Assembly (NCBI GenBank): GCA_018266795.1 | Contig: JAFDZV010000009.1 | Span: 62,001-126,000 of the forward strand | Source: Bacteroidota bacterium | Lineage (GTDB): Bacteria; Bacteroidota; Ignavibacteria; OLB7 | Direction of reading: 5' to 3' | Length of the DNA stretch: 64,000 bases | Shown here: piece by piece, positions 19,263 to 28,759 of the stretch | Layout: each line of letters opens with the position of its first letter | How positions within the stretch are numbered: position 1 is the first letter of the stretch | Position numbers and translations under genes: made by a program | The notes under the pieces: model-generated | Told to the model about the DNA's origin: nothing | What the model saw: the letters and a program-made list of their open reading frames with translations, nothing else | Database searches by the model: none

Positions 19263-19340
19263 GGAGAATCCGTTGTTGCCCGTTGTGCAATCATCTGCCG
19301 ACGGCCCGTACTTCGCCGGCATCAAGAAATATTCACCTCA

Positions 19341-19455
19341 CGATAACACCACGATAATACCGGCACAACGCATACGCATCGTTTAGAGTCAATGTCACCG
19401 TCTCTTCATACGGCGATAACATGGCGATAAATCCAGCATAATACAGCCACGATAA
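19341..19455. repeat. Five CGATAA hexamers, two pairs spaced one helical turn
   Basis: CGATAA occurs at 19341, 19352, 19414, 19425 and 19450. The first two and the third and fourth are exactly 11 bases apart. The stretch is unusually AT-rich for this DNA and lies in the divergent gap directly before the phosphoesterase start at 19517. It looks like an operator array; the regulator is unknown. Confidence 0.5.
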
Positions 19456-19516
19456 GTTGGCGGTGTTGAGTCCCAACTCCACGGAACATCATTTCCACGA
19501 ATCATCCGGACGATCG

Positions 19517-20893
19517 ATGAATCACCGTTACCTGCCCGACGCTGCACGCCGGTTCTACCGCACAGCGGCATCTCTGGCAATCGCTGGAGGACTGCTCGCG
19601 AACCTCGGCGGATGCAAGGATTCCACCAACAACCCGCCCACGCCGACGGGATTGAACAAGATCAATCACGTGGTTGTTATCTACCTGGAGAACCACAGCT
19701 TCGATAATCTCTACGGCGAGTTCGCCGGAGCGGAGGGTCTGAGCAATGCCACCGCGGCGAACACCACTCAGATCGATGCCAACGGAGCGCCCTATCTCTA
19801 TCTGCCGCAGTCCGATACGGTGAACTTCCCGGCCAACCTCCCCAACAAGCCGTTCAACATCGACCAGTACGTTCCGGCCGGGCAGAAGACCCGCGATCTG
19901 GTTCACCGGTTCTACCAGGAGCAGATGCAGATCGACGGCGGCAAGATGGACAAGTTCGCGCAGCTGAGCGATGCGAAGGGCCTGTCCATGGGCTACTATC
20001 ATACTGCGCAGTTTCCGCTTGCGACGGAAGCGCAGCATTACACGCTGTGCGATCACTTCTTCCACGGAGCGTTCGGCGGCTCGTTCCTGAATCACATCTG
20101 GCTGATCGCTGCGGCGCCGCCCGTATTCCCGAACGCTCCTTCCAGCGTTGTCGCCAAGCTGGACTCCAACGGCAAGCTGGTCACGGATGGATTCGTGACG
20201 CCCGACGGATACGCCGTCAACACATCGTTCACCGTGAACGCTCCGCATCCATCCAACGTGGCCGCCGCGAACCTGGTGCCGAACCAGACGATTCCAACCA
20301 TCGGCGATCGCCTTACGGCCGCGGGCGTTAGCTGGGCCTGGTATTCGGGCGGATGGACGGCGGCGCTCGCCGGCAATCCCGATCCCACCTTCCAATTCCA
20401 CCATCAGCCGTTCGCCTACTTCGCGAACTATGCCGACGGCACGCAGGCGAAGGCCGATCACCTGAAGGACGAGTCCGAGTTCATCACCGCCGCGAAGAAC
20501 GGCACGCTTCCGGCCGTGTGCTGGGTAAAGCCGATCGGCATCGAGAATGAACATCCGGGCTATGCCGATGTGGTGACCGGTGAGGGACATGTGGACAGTC
20601 TGATCAACATCATCCGCAACGGCCCCAACTGGAAGGACTGCGCGATCATCATCACGTACGACGAGAACGGCGGATTCTGGGATCACGTGGCACCGCCGGT
20701 GGTCGACAAGTGGGGGCCGGGCTCGCGCGTTCCGGCCATCATCATCTCGCCGTTCGCAAAGGTGGGTTATGTGGACAAGACCACGTACGAGACAACGTCC
20801 ATCCTTGCGTTCATCGAGAAGCGTTGGAACCTGCCGCCGCTCGGCACGCGCGATGCAGCCGCAGTGCCGATGCTGAACGCATTCAGCTTCTAG
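19517..20893 (+). CDS. PF04185 phosphoesterase (acid phosphatase/phospholipase C-like) lipoprotein
   Basis: The 458-residue protein starts at ATG 19517 and has a lipoprotein leader with lipobox L-G-G-C. The family signature starts at about residue 45: [20 protein letters not shown], with Glu and Asn as metal ligands. Later motifs are [30 protein letters not shown], the E-N-E-H-P block and [13 protein letters not shown]. This is the alkaline-phosphatase-like fold of phospholipase C/acid phosphatase AcpA. It probably hydrolyses phosphate esters at the cell envelope. A second family member lies at 49972-51528. Confidence 0.9.
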   Translation: MNHRYLPDAARRFYRTAASLAIAGGLLANLGGCKDSTNNPPTPTGLNKINHVVVIYLENHSFDNLYGEFAGAEGLSNATAANTTQIDANGAPYLYLPQSDTVNFPANLPNKPFNIDQYVPAGQKTRDLVHRFYQEQMQIDGGKMDKFAQLSDAKGLSMGYYHTAQFPLATEAQHYTLCDHFFHGAFGGSFLNHIWLIAAAPPVFPNAPSSVVAKLDSNGKLVTDGFVTPDGYAVNTSFTVNAPHPSNVAAANLVPNQTIPTIGDRLTAAGVSWAWYSGGWTAALAGNPDPTFQFHHQPFAYFANYADGTQAKADHLKDESEFITAAKNGTLPAVCWVKPIGIENEHPGYADVVTGEGHVDSLINIIRNGPNWKDCAIIITYDENGGFWDHVAPPVVDKWGPGSRVPAIIISPFAKVGYVDKTTYETTSILAFIEKRWNLPPLGTRDAAAVPMLNAFSF

Positions 20894-20933
20894 CCGCGAG
20901 GGCGGGCAACGCCCGTCATCGTTTTCATATACA

Positions 20934-20968
20934 AGGCCGCAGCGGTCCGCGAAGGTCCGCTGCGGCCT
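20934..20968 (+). terminator. Hairpin after the phosphoesterase gene
   Basis: A 12-base stem (AGGCCGCAGCGG / CCGCTGCGGCCT) with an 11-base loop lies 41 bases after the stop. Its T-run is absent, but the position between convergent genes fits a terminator. Confidence 0.6.
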
Positions 20969-21049
20969 CGATGTTTCCAACAGGTAGAACGCGCCGTGTG
21001 CTGCCATGCGCAGCACAGGAGATGGATGATGGCGGCCGTGCACGCACGC

Positions 21050-21730
21050 TCAGCGGGAAGCGTCGAGCCTCGCGATCTGCTCCCGGAGGAATCCGAGCAG
21101 ATACTCATCGGGAGGCGTACCGTACGCGGCACGCCAGACGGTCGAGAACTGATCCTCGATCGCTGCCGATGAACGAGGCAGCCGAAGAGGCCGGCTCCGG
21201 ATGATGCCATGCTCGCGAAAGAACGCGACGTGCCGCTCGACGCGATCCGGAAAGCCGCCCAGGAAATATCCACGCACCACCATGATCGGTACATCCTGAA
21301 TCATCACGATCGGAAAGCGGGGAAGGTTGCCCGCATCAGGTGGTGGCGGCGTCACGGGAACGCCGAGCCCCACCTCCGGGTAGCACTGGTCCGGCGGAAG
21401 ATCGAAGAGCACGCGGAGCAGAAGGAAGAGGCCGTCATCCGATTGTTCCGGATCACGGCGCTCGAGATACATCCCGATCATTCTCCACGCTCCCTCCCTG
21501 CCGAGCGGCTGCAACGCGTTGACGGCATCGATGACGTACACGGGATTGTAGTCCTGCAACCGAGTCGCAGCCGCACGTTCCACCAACGAGAGGATCATTC
21601 GATCGCGAGTCTCGTCGGCCGTGGAATCGTTTGCAGCCGACGATCCCGCAGCACTGCATGATACAAGGAGCAGCGGCAGAAACAGCATGATGAGGATGAA
21701 GGAGTTGCCTGGGTTACAATCGGGACACAT
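21050..21730 (-). CDS. Hypothetical lipoprotein paired with a YWEAW-domain gene
   Basis: The 226-residue product starts at ATG 21730. Its leader ends in LLLVSC-SAAG, a clear lipobox. The mature part is helical and acidic (RMILSLVERAAATRLQDYNP, AWRMIGMYLERRDPE) and then has PRFPIVMIQDVPIMVVRGY and a C-terminal helix with EDQFSTVWRAAYG. It resembles HEAT-like helical pairs but I cannot name a family. It follows the YWEAW-domain gene at 21946, as the lipoprotein gene at 23117 follows the other family member, so a partner or immunity role is a reasonable guess. Confidence 0.65.
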   Translation of the reverse strand: MCPDCNPGNSFILIMLFLPLLLVSCSAAGSSAANDSTADETRDRMILSLVERAAATRLQDYNPVYVIDAVNALQPLGREGAWRMIGMYLERRDPEQSDDGLFLLLRVLFDLPPDQCYPEVGLGVPVTPPPPDAGNLPRFPIVMIQDVPIMVVRGYFLGGFPDRVERHVAFFREHGIIRSRPLRLPRSSAAIEDQFSTVWRAAYGTPPDEYLLGFLREQIARLDASR

Positions 21731-21945
21731 GGACTTGCTCACGACTACGATGATTCGGAACGGCAACACGATGCCGCTCAACGCACAGTGTACAATATCC
21801 CGCGGCAGCTGCCGTGCCCGATGTATCGCTCGCGTTGCGTTCAAAGGTAATCGGTACGCACCCATGGTTCAAGCCGCTGCCGTGAACCGGGTCTGCCTCC
21901 GGATCAATCGGGCGTCCCTCGGGCAGCCCGCACGGTCGGCACGCA
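21731..21945. other. Gap between YWEAW gene A and its lipoprotein gene
   Basis: These 215 bases hold no gene that I can support. A six-base stem around GGTTCA/TGAACC is too weak to call. Confidence 0.3.
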
Positions 21946-22833
21946 TTACGACGAGCGTTCATTGCCCGAATGTATCGGCGGATTGGTCACCGAGTCCCAC
22001 ACGCCATCGGCATACCGATCAACCAGCACCCGTCCAAGGCCCGTGGGTGCAGTGGTCGTGGAGAGAAGATCATGAGCATCGCGCGCGCCACCAACTGTAA
22101 AGCCCATCGCGGCAGGATCGGTGGTAGTGAAATAGACAGCTCCGGTCATCGACCAATGTCCCCGCGTGTTCACGCCACGCCCCGGTCTGCCCCAATGATC
22201 GTTGCCATGGGCATCGCCCGGAGTGACGCCCCCCTTCGCATCCACGCGCCAGGCCTCCCAATATCGTGGCAGCGGATGCAGGGGCAGCTCCACTCCCTTG
22301 TCCGACTCGGCATGGTAGGCGTTGACGATTTCCTGGACCAGCCAGCCGCTGCGTCCATTCGTATCGAATCCCACCCACCAGTCGAAGTAACCATGGTCCC
22401 CCCAGTCCGGTCCCGATTTCGTGATCGATCGAACGGTGACCTCCTGCGCATCCTGCGTCACCTTGCGAGCCGGAGTCATCGCGGTCTGCACGGCCGAACT
22501 TGGCCCGCCACCGCCTATGAACATCACCTCGTGCGAACGTTGCCGGTTGCTCGAGAAGCCGCCATGAAAATCCCGAGCGACGGCGCTGCGCGGTCCACCG
22601 GCATCGGAGCGCACACCATGAACGGGAACGCCGCTCAGATTGCTCTCGTGGCTTCGTGCTCCGCGCAGATCACCGGGCACATATGCCGGCGTTGCGCCAT
22701 CGGCAACTGCCGCCGCCGTTGTATTGCTCCGCTCGCCATCACGGCGGCGAGCAGCCTCCTCCCGCGCGGAGATGCCGCCGAGCATCATCGGCATCTCCGT
22801 CACATTCTCCTTCCGTTCAGCATACGTATACAT
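21946..22833 (-). CDS. Candidate injection-system cargo protein, YWEAW/NTRG family, copy A
   Basis: The 295-residue product starts MYTYAERKENVTEMP at ATG 22833, with a GGGGA site upstream. Residues 1-115 are low complexity and Ala/Arg/Gly-rich. Residues about 130-280 form a domain shared with the gene at 23726: G-W-(L/I)-V-Q, (R/P)-Y-W-E-A-W-x-V, a GVNTRG block with a following Gly-Ala and F/Y strand, and W-D-S-V near the end. There is no signal peptide. Neighbours (DUF4157 protein, HEAGH metallopeptidase-like protein) suggest a toxin or cargo locus. The domain is not one I recognise, and its function is unknown. Confidence 0.65.
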   Translation of the reverse strand: MYTYAERKENVTEMPMMLGGISAREEAARRRDGERSNTTAAAVADGATPAYVPGDLRGARSHESNLSGVPVHGVRSDAGGPRSAVARDFHGGFSSNRQRSHEVMFIGGGGPSSAVQTAMTPARKVTQDAQEVTVRSITKSGPDWGDHGYFDWWVGFDTNGRSGWLVQEIVNAYHAESDKGVELPLHPLPRYWEAWRVDAKGGVTPGDAHGNDHWGRPGRGVNTRGHWSMTGAVYFTTTDPAAMGFTVGGARDAHDLLSTTTAPTGLGRVLVDRYADGVWDSVTNPPIHSGNERSS

Positions 22834-23116
22834 GAATCATCCCCTGTGTGGTGAGCACCAAGCTGATCGCAGCATGGCAGCATTCAACGCTTGTGAACAA
22901 CTGAGCGCCGGACTTTCGATTACTGACGTAGTGGTGCAAAGGACTCACGGTTGCAGCACGCCAAGGCAATACCCGTTCGGGCGGACGGAGCGCCACGAGC
23001 TACCTCGCAAGCACCATCGAACAGCTCGCCGACAGCATCGGGCAATGCCGGAACCTCACATCAACTCTTGGACCTTCAGGCTGTAGGCACAACGCCCCCC
23101 GATCCCAACTGCGTAA
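22834..23116. other. Gap between the two YWEAW cassettes
   Basis: There is no gene. I looked for integron attC cores (RYYYAAC paired with GTTRRRY). One ATTCAAC occurs near 22874 but has no partner, so I do not call an attC site. Confidence 0.35.
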
Positions 23117-23716
23117 TCACGACTCGCGCAACTGCGCGATGGTTTCAGGATAGAGTGAGAAGTCCGTGATCGTGATTCCATTTATCGACGGGTTCGCGGA
23201 CCTGCCCATGAGAGCATCGCGGAGTGGCGCCGCATCAATGTCGTGATCCAGCGCCAGGTAAATCACCATGTCGCGATGCGGAGTCTGCTGATCGTTCGGC
23301 AGCCGGATGATGAACGCAACGCCGCCTTCTGGGACCACAACGGGGATCTCTCCCCCCAGGTTCACGATCTTCTCGATGACGGCATCGGCAAGCCACCTTC
23401 CTCCGGCAAGCAGCGCAGCCGTCCGCCCAAGCGTGGACGGCCTGGCCTGGTGCCGCCTGAACAGCTCGAACACGGCAACATCTGAACGGAACATTCGATA
23501 CGAGCGGTCGTTGGCGATGTCGCTCCAGAATGCGGATGGAACCCGCCCGGCGGGGATGCGTGATACGGCTTCGAGGAAGGCGCCTTCGGACGCACCCCGA
23601 TCGTGAATCGTGGCGATGTCTCCGTTCACATCAACTCTCGTTTCGGACTGATGACACGCATGAAGCGCGAGCGCGAAAACACCCAGTGCAATCCTGAACG
23701 CGGGCTGATTGATCAT
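23117..23716 (-). CDS. Hypothetical lipoprotein paired with YWEAW gene B
   Basis: The 199-residue product starts at ATG 23716, nine bases after the stop of the preceding gene. Its leader has the core FRIALGVFALALHAC with a lipobox H-A-C. The body mixes strands and helices (AFLEAVSRIPAGRVPSAFW, DVAVFELFRRHQ, GGEIPVVVPEGGVAFIIRLP, MVIYLALDHDID). It is not clearly related to the lipoprotein at 21050. Its tight coupling with the YWEAW gene again points to a cargo-plus-lipoprotein unit; that is inference. Confidence 0.7.
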   Translation of the reverse strand: MINQPAFRIALGVFALALHACHQSETRVDVNGDIATIHDRGASEGAFLEAVSRIPAGRVPSAFWSDIANDRSYRMFRSDVAVFELFRRHQARPSTLGRTAALLAGGRWLADAVIEKIVNLGGEIPVVVPEGGVAFIIRLPNDQQTPHRDMVIYLALDHDIDAAPLRDALMGRSANPSINGITITDFSLYPETIAQLRES

Positions 23717-23725
23717 GGTAAGACT

Positions 23726-24715
23726 CTACACTGTAGTCGCGGTTGTTGCCCCGGTACCGTGCACACTGTCCCACGTAGCACTCAACGTGTGCGCAAGTTC
23801 GCCCGTACCACCGTGAAGGCCGGGGTCGGCGTTGGTATTCGGAAGCGATCCGGCCGGATGCCCGGGTTTTACGGTGAAGGCGGCAGGCAACACGAGGTTG
23901 GGATAGAAGTTCGCCCTGCCGATCTCCCTCGTACGTCCCCGCGTGTTTGCGCCAACGGCTCCCTGTGCGAACGTATCGGCATGATGCGGTAACGCGGAGC
24001 CGCCAACGTAGACCGATCCGTTGCGGACCTGCCATGCTTCCCAATATGGGCAATAGGTTCGTGGGAACCCACCATAACCGCCTGTGCCGGGAGTGACGAC
24101 GCCCCCTGCCGCATCGTGCACGTTGTGCTGCACATCCAGCTTCTGCACGATCCAGCCGTTGGTGGATGCATCCGCATGTTGAACGGACCACTGCACGCCC
24201 CAGCTATATGCACCATTGTTACCCGTTGTCGGACCGGCAACGGTGGTCTTGTGCAGGCGCTTTGGCGGCGTGTGGATGGCGCCAATCTCGGCGGATGCAG
24301 GAGCAGATGATGCAGGGGCCGCCGCCTTCGCCGGTGAGCCCGGCCCGCCATCGCCGCCGCGTCCACCCTCAGCGGGGAGCATCGCCGGCGTCCATCCATC
24401 GGACTCACCGCCGGAGGATGTTCCGTTCGTGCGATCCCCATACGCAGGCATCTTCATATGCGCTGCGGCCAGGCCGGGATTGGGAACGTCGCGGTCGCCC
24501 GGGCGCCGTACGCTTGCAGGCACATGGATCAGATCGGCAGAGGGCCGACGATCGTTCCCGGTGTGCGCACGCATGCCATCCTGCAGCATCGCCTTCGCCG
24601 ACTGTTCGGGCCCGCCCGGATCCCGCTGCTGCTTCCGTGCCCGGGCCGTTGCGCTCGTGCGGCGATCCGGCATGCGATCCGTCGATTCGTTTTTCTTCTC
24701 GTCGTACATTCTCAT
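23726..24715 (-). CDS. Candidate injection-system cargo protein, YWEAW/NTRG family, copy B
   Basis: I chose ATG 24715, six bases after GGAGG; the protein begins MRMYDEKKNES. It has 329 residues: a charged, Pro/Ala-rich first half and a C-terminal domain shared with the copy at 21946 (NGWIVQKL, CPYWEAWQV, VGANTRG, TWDSV). There is no signal peptide or membrane segment. It starts 45 bases downstream of the large DUF4157 gene and lies nine bases upstream of a lipoprotein gene, so these three probably form one transcript. No database family is recognised. Confidence 0.65.
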   Translation of the reverse strand: MRMYDEKKNESTDRMPDRRTSATARARKQQRDPGGPEQSAKAMLQDGMRAHTGNDRRPSADLIHVPASVRRPGDRDVPNPGLAAAHMKMPAYGDRTNGTSSGGESDGWTPAMLPAEGGRGGDGGPGSPAKAAAPASSAPASAEIGAIHTPPKRLHKTTVAGPTTGNNGAYSWGVQWSVQHADASTNGWIVQKLDVQHNVHDAAGGVVTPGTGGYGGFPRTYCPYWEAWQVRNGSVYVGGSALPHHADTFAQGAVGANTRGRTREIGRANFYPNLVLPAAFTVKPGHPAGSLPNTNADPGLHGGTGELAHTLSATWDSVHGTGATTATTV

Positions 24716-24760
24716 GATAATCCTCCAATACTTCAATAATCTGCTGTGAACCGACCGTAC

Positions 24761-27700
24761 TCACTTGCTCAAGGTGATCACCCAGCTTGCACTGGCCGTC
24801 GCGTAGTCACCCTTCCGTCCCTTGAGCGAACTGCCGGACACATCCATCACGGTCTCCACGCCTCGGGCGGGATCGTGGATTACATAGACAGTGTTTCCGT
24901 TCTCAACACGCTTGCCAACCACGGTAACCCAGTGGCCGTTGCTGTTGACGCTCATGACGCATGGCCGCCCCCCCGCAAGACTCTGATCGATGACCTTGAG
25001 ACTGAACGAGTTCTTCGTTGCATGCAGCCCGCCGGCCTGCGCCGCCTTCTCCCAGACGATCAGGTCGCCGGAATAGCCGCCGTGCGTATCCAGATACTGA
25101 TCCATCTGCATCGGATTGATCTGCTTGCCGGAGATCGCGCTCACCGCCATCGCCATCGCCGTCATCGCGCAGCCGGCCGATGAGATCGTCTCGCTCTGGC
25201 CAAGCGTCCGGCTCCCCCACTGCTTGTCCCCCTGCTTGTAGATCGGCACGGTGCTCGTGCCGGTTGTGCCGCCGCCCGGCGCGGTTGTTCCTCCCTTCGT
25301 GGTAGTGGTGGCCTTGGGCTTCAGATAGCTCAGCGCCTTGGTCAGCTCGTTGCCGAACAGCCACGTATCACTGAACTCACTCCTGATGTCCGCCTCGAGA
25401 TCGGTGCCGAACTCCTTCCGGTAGACTGACTTGAACTGAGCGATCAACGTGCCGTCGTTGTGCAGCGCGCCCAGCACGGAGTAGACCGTGTCTTCATCCG
25501 TGCCGATCCCGGTACCACCGAACATCGCGTAGTGCACCTTCTTCGCACCGGCAAGCATCAGCACATCCACCTGTGCAGGCGTGAAGGGTTGCGTGCCGGC
25601 ATGTGTGGTGGTGGACTTGGGTGTCGTGGATTTCGGCGTCGTGGACTTCGGTGTCGTCGACTTGTGCGGTGTGGACTTGGGGGTCGTGGATTTCGGCACC
25701 GATGTGCTTGTTCCCGGGGAAACGTCCGCTCCGGTGTTCGCACCGAATACCTTCCCCTTGGTCACGAGCTTGTGATAATAATAGAGATAGCCGATCGTGG
25801 TCCCCATTTTGGAGGCCACACCATCCGTACCGGTTGTGCGCGCATCCACCTGCTGCTTGTAATCCACCGGCGCCTTTGATTTCATGGTCTCGGCAGCCTG
25901 CTTCTTGCTGTCGGAGAACGTGCTTTCCGCCGGATAGATTTCCTTATCCTGGATCTCGTAGAGCGCCGTGTGAATACTGTCTGCCGTGGGAACGCCCTGT
26001 GCATCCAGCTTTACGTAGTCGGCATAGTTGACATCCTTCTGCAATTTTCCGGGATACTGGTCGTAGGATTTGATATAGGAATACACCGCCTTCAGATCCT
26101 CAGCCGAATTTCCTCTGGAGCCGCCCACCGATCCGCTCAACAGCTTCTTGTCCGCGCTCATCTCCATGAGTCCGACGCTGGCGGCGATCTTCGCCTCGTA
26201 GTAGAATGCCGTTGCATATCGGTTCGCATACTCCGTCCCGGCCCCTCCGTTGAACGAATCGTAGGCAAGGAGCTTCTCCGGACTATCCTTCGCCTTCATG
26301 AACTTCGTATACATCGTCCGGTAATAGTTCGCGATCCCCTTCTTGCGAGCGGCCTTCCAGCCTTCATCCTTCTTTATCTGATCGAGATTTTTCGCGCTCT
26401 TTCCCTTGACGCCACCGTCCGTCTTGTTGACGTTGAACGGATTGATGGCGAGGTCGTTGTCCGAACTCGATGGGCGCAGGCCGCCCTCGTTCAGAGCCTG
26501 GGCCACGGCGATCTCCGCCGGCGCGATCAGCTTGAGATCCTTTTCGCTCTGCTCGTCGTACACAGCCTTCGCAGCATCGGCAAGGTCCTGTCCCGTAAGC
26601 ATGAGATCGGGATGATTCTTCCTGTAGTCCGCCCACACAGTGCTGTTCTGGTTGTAGAACAGATCGAGGCAGCTCTGCGCCTTCACCGCGTAATCCTTGA
26701 AGAACTGATCGGGAGTAACAGCCTGCTGCGTGGTGGTCTTTACCGTTGTCTTCGTCGCTGTCTGATCGGTGGTCTTTGTCACCGTTGTGCTGGTGCTCGC
26801 CGGCTGAACCGTAGTAGTTGCGGTGTTCCCCTCCTCCGGCGCCTTTGTCTGCGCGGTTCCCCCGGCTGCGCCCATCTCCTCGGGCTTCATCAACGGCGAG
26901 TCGATGGCTCCGGTGTGTATCCACGCCGCACCATCCTTGTGATTGCCGTCCTCCCACCACTTCGTCTTGCTGACGCTGTGCTTCCAGTTCGAGGCACCTG
27001 CCTGCGACGTAAGCGGCGTGCTCACGTCTCCGTTGTCACGTTCGGCCTTCAATTGCTCGCGCTCGGGGATGATCACCGCAATGTGGCCGCTGTGCGTGCT
27101 CACCTTGTTCGCCGCAACCAGCACAACGATGTTGCCGTCGTTCGCGGCTGCCTGGGCGGCCTGCATGCTCTCCGCCTTCTCCCAGTGGAAATACTGTCCC
27201 ACGCGTGGGAACCACGCCGCAAGCGCGTTTGCATTCATCTCCACGATGTTCTTGCCGTACACCGGTGTCACATTGAACGGTTCCTTCTTCTGCATCGCCG
27301 CAATCGCCTGCTGCTCGTATGTCTGGGTCCACCAGACGCGCGGCACATAGGCGCCAAGCGCTGCAACCACATCGCATGCATAGACATTGCAGTAGGTCTG
27401 CCCTTCGGTCTTCCCGTATACCGGATGGTTGAACTCGCTGCTGAACAGTCGACTCTGCGCGTTCTTTCCGCTGGCCTTGCCGGTGCCGTTGGTCCGGTCC
27501 ACATCCAGCGCTTCGATCACCGCATACGTGTTGGCGCGGAACAGGCGCTTGCGATAATCCTCCGCCGTTGCAAGATCTCCCTTCGCCTTTGCGTCGTCGA
27601 TCATCTTCAACACGTCGGCACGCGTCACGTCCTGATTGAACTCCTTCTTCAGCTCGATCGCAATCTTCTCCTCGTACGCATCGGCATACGATGTGGAGCT

Positions 27701-28549
27701 CCCATCGGAATGCTTCCAGCGGCTGGAGGCGGCGTTGTTGTCGGACCTGCTGTAGATCTGCACGCGATCCATTTCGTCGGCCTGGCGCTCCTGGCGCTGC
27801 AGCATGCCGGATGGGGCCGCCGCTTCTCCCTGCTGCATTACATGCGTCAGCTCGTGCGCCAGCAACCGCTGCCCGCCGCGCTCCGCCGGAGCGTACTCCC
27901 CGCGCGCGAAGACGATGTCGCTCCCAACCGTGAACGCGCGCGCATTGACGGCATCGGCGGACTGAGCGGCGCGCGTATCGGCATGCACGCGCACGTGCCC
28001 CAGGTCGCGCCCGAAGCGCGGCTCCATGAAGTCCCGCGTGGATGAGTCCAGCGGCTGGCCTGACGATCCCAGCACGTCCTGCACGATCGCCGGTGCCGCT
28101 GCGCCGGAGGCGGCATCGGCGCCGGAGCTCTTGGTTTGAACGGCCCTGAACGCGGACGATATCGTGCCGCGCCGACCGGCCGGAGCATCGGACCCGCCGG
28201 AATCGCCGGGCATGTGCGGCAACATTCCCATCACGCGATCGGCGACACTATCCGCCTCGCGCTCGAACGGGTCGCCCGGTGTGTTCACGCGGAGCTTGGG
28301 TTGCATCGCCCATCGGGAAGCCGCCGTCACCGGAACCGGACGGCGCGGCGCATCGGCTCCGGAACCTCCTCCCGATGCCGCGCCGCCCGCGTGCGCCGCC
28401 CCATGGTGCGATCCGGGAGCGTCAACCAGCGACCCGGACGGCCCCATCGCCTCCTCCCCCGTGCGGGATGCGCGCGCGCCGTTCGCGCGGGCGGCGGCGG
28501 CCGACGTCGTATCCTGCGTTGTCTTTCCCTTCGATTCAACTGCGTGCAT
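24761..28549 (-). CDS. Giant DUF4157 protein with several cell-wall/protease-like domains
   Basis: The 1262-residue protein starts at ATG 28549 behind AGGAG. Residues 82-108 and 164-243 match DUF4157, with H-E-L-T-H at 232-236. Residues 380-500 have Cys387 and a THSGHIAVI strand, as in NlpC/P60- or CHAP-like amidases. Residues 612-900 look like a lysozyme/glucosaminidase-type fold (AVAQALNEGG, candidate Glu688, then INPFNVN). A KSTTP repeat linker spans about 953-980. Residues 990-1065 resemble an annexin repeat (GIGTDEDTVYSVL, LEADIRSEFS). Residues 1102-1262 match C39-like peptidases (Cys1127, His1206, Asp1226). DUF4157 proteins are often linked to eCIS loci. The combined domains suggest a wall-degrading effector; the domain calls in the middle are tentative. 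Confidence 0.75.
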   Translation of the reverse strand: MHAVESKGKTTQDTTSAAAARANGARASRTGEEAMGPSGSLVDAPGSHHGAAHAGGAASGGGSGADAPRRPVPVTAASRWAMQPKLRVNTPGDPFEREADSVADRVMGMLPHMPGDSGGSDAPAGRRGTISSAFRAVQTKSSGADAASGAAAPAIVQDVLGSSGQPLDSSTRDFMEPRFGRDLGHVRVHADTRAAQSADAVNARAFTVGSDIVFARGEYAPAERGGQRLLAHELTHVMQQGEAAAPSGMLQRQERQADEMDRVQIYSRSDNNAASSRWKHSDGSSTSYADAYEEKIAIELKKEFNQDVTRADVLKMIDDAKAKGDLATAEDYRKRLFRANTYAVIEALDVDRTNGTGKASGKNAQSRLFSSEFNHPVYGKTEGQTYCNVYACDVVAALGAYVPRVWWTQTYEQQAIAAMQKKEPFNVTPVYGKNIVEMNANALAAWFPRVGQYFHWEKAESMQAAQAAANDGNIVVLVAANKVSTHSGHIAVIIPEREQLKAERDNGDVSTPLTSQAGASNWKHSVSKTKWWEDGNHKDGAAWIHTGAIDSPLMKPEEMGAAGGTAQTKAPEEGNTATTTVQPASTSTTVTKTTDQTATKTTVKTTTQQAVTPDQFFKDYAVKAQSCLDLFYNQNSTVWADYRKNHPDLMLTGQDLADAAKAVYDEQSEKDLKLIAPAEIAVAQALNEGGLRPSSSDNDLAINPFNVNKTDGGVKGKSAKNLDQIKKDEGWKAARKKGIANYYRTMYTKFMKAKDSPEKLLAYDSFNGGAGTEYANRYATAFYYEAKIAASVGLMEMSADKKLLSGSVGGSRGNSAEDLKAVYSYIKSYDQYPGKLQKDVNYADYVKLDAQGVPTADSIHTALYEIQDKEIYPAESTFSDSKKQAAETMKSKAPVDYKQQVDARTTGTDGVASKMGTTIGYLYYYHKLVTKGKVFGANTGADVSPGTSTSVPKSTTPKSTPHKSTTPKSTTPKSTTPKSTTTHAGTQPFTPAQVDVLMLAGAKKVHYAMFGGTGIGTDEDTVYSVLGALHNDGTLIAQFKSVYRKEFGTDLEADIRSEFSDTWLFGNELTKALSYLKPKATTTTKGGTTAPGGGTTGTSTVPIYKQGDKQWGSRTLGQSETISSAGCAMTAMAMAVSAISGKQINPMQMDQYLDTHGGYSGDLIVWEKAAQAGGLHATKNSFSLKVIDQSLAGGRPCVMSVNSNGHWVTVVGKRVENGNTVYVIHDPARGVETVMDVSGSSLKGRKGDYATASASWVITLSK

Positions 28550-28593
28550 TGCGGAACTCCTGCGGTTCGATGGTGCCGATCGGTCGGAAGCCG

Positions 28594-28621
28594 TTCGCCG
28601 GCAGTTCACTCTGCCGGCGAA
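28594..28621 (-). terminator. Hairpin between metallopeptidase and DUF4157 genes
   Basis: A perfect 11-base stem (TTCGCCGGCAG / CTGCCGGCGAA) with a 6-base loop lies in the 210-base gap between the two minus-strand genes. It has no T-run. The remainder of this gap holds no gene and no attC-like cores. Confidence 0.45.
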
Positions 28622-28759
28622 TACAGGTGATGACTGGGTGTGGACGGGGCCTGCCGCCCTGCGCGCCCCATGATTCATATGCCGCATGCATCCGCCTGGT
28701 TGCAGCGGACACAATGCCGTTCGGACGGACGACGCGCCCTCGCACGCCGCACGAACGCA

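Noticed and set aside
28550-28759. Integron attC site between cassette-like genes
   Set aside because: No RYYYAAC/GTTRRRY pair is present here or in the other gaps of the block, so the genes cannot be called gene cassettes.
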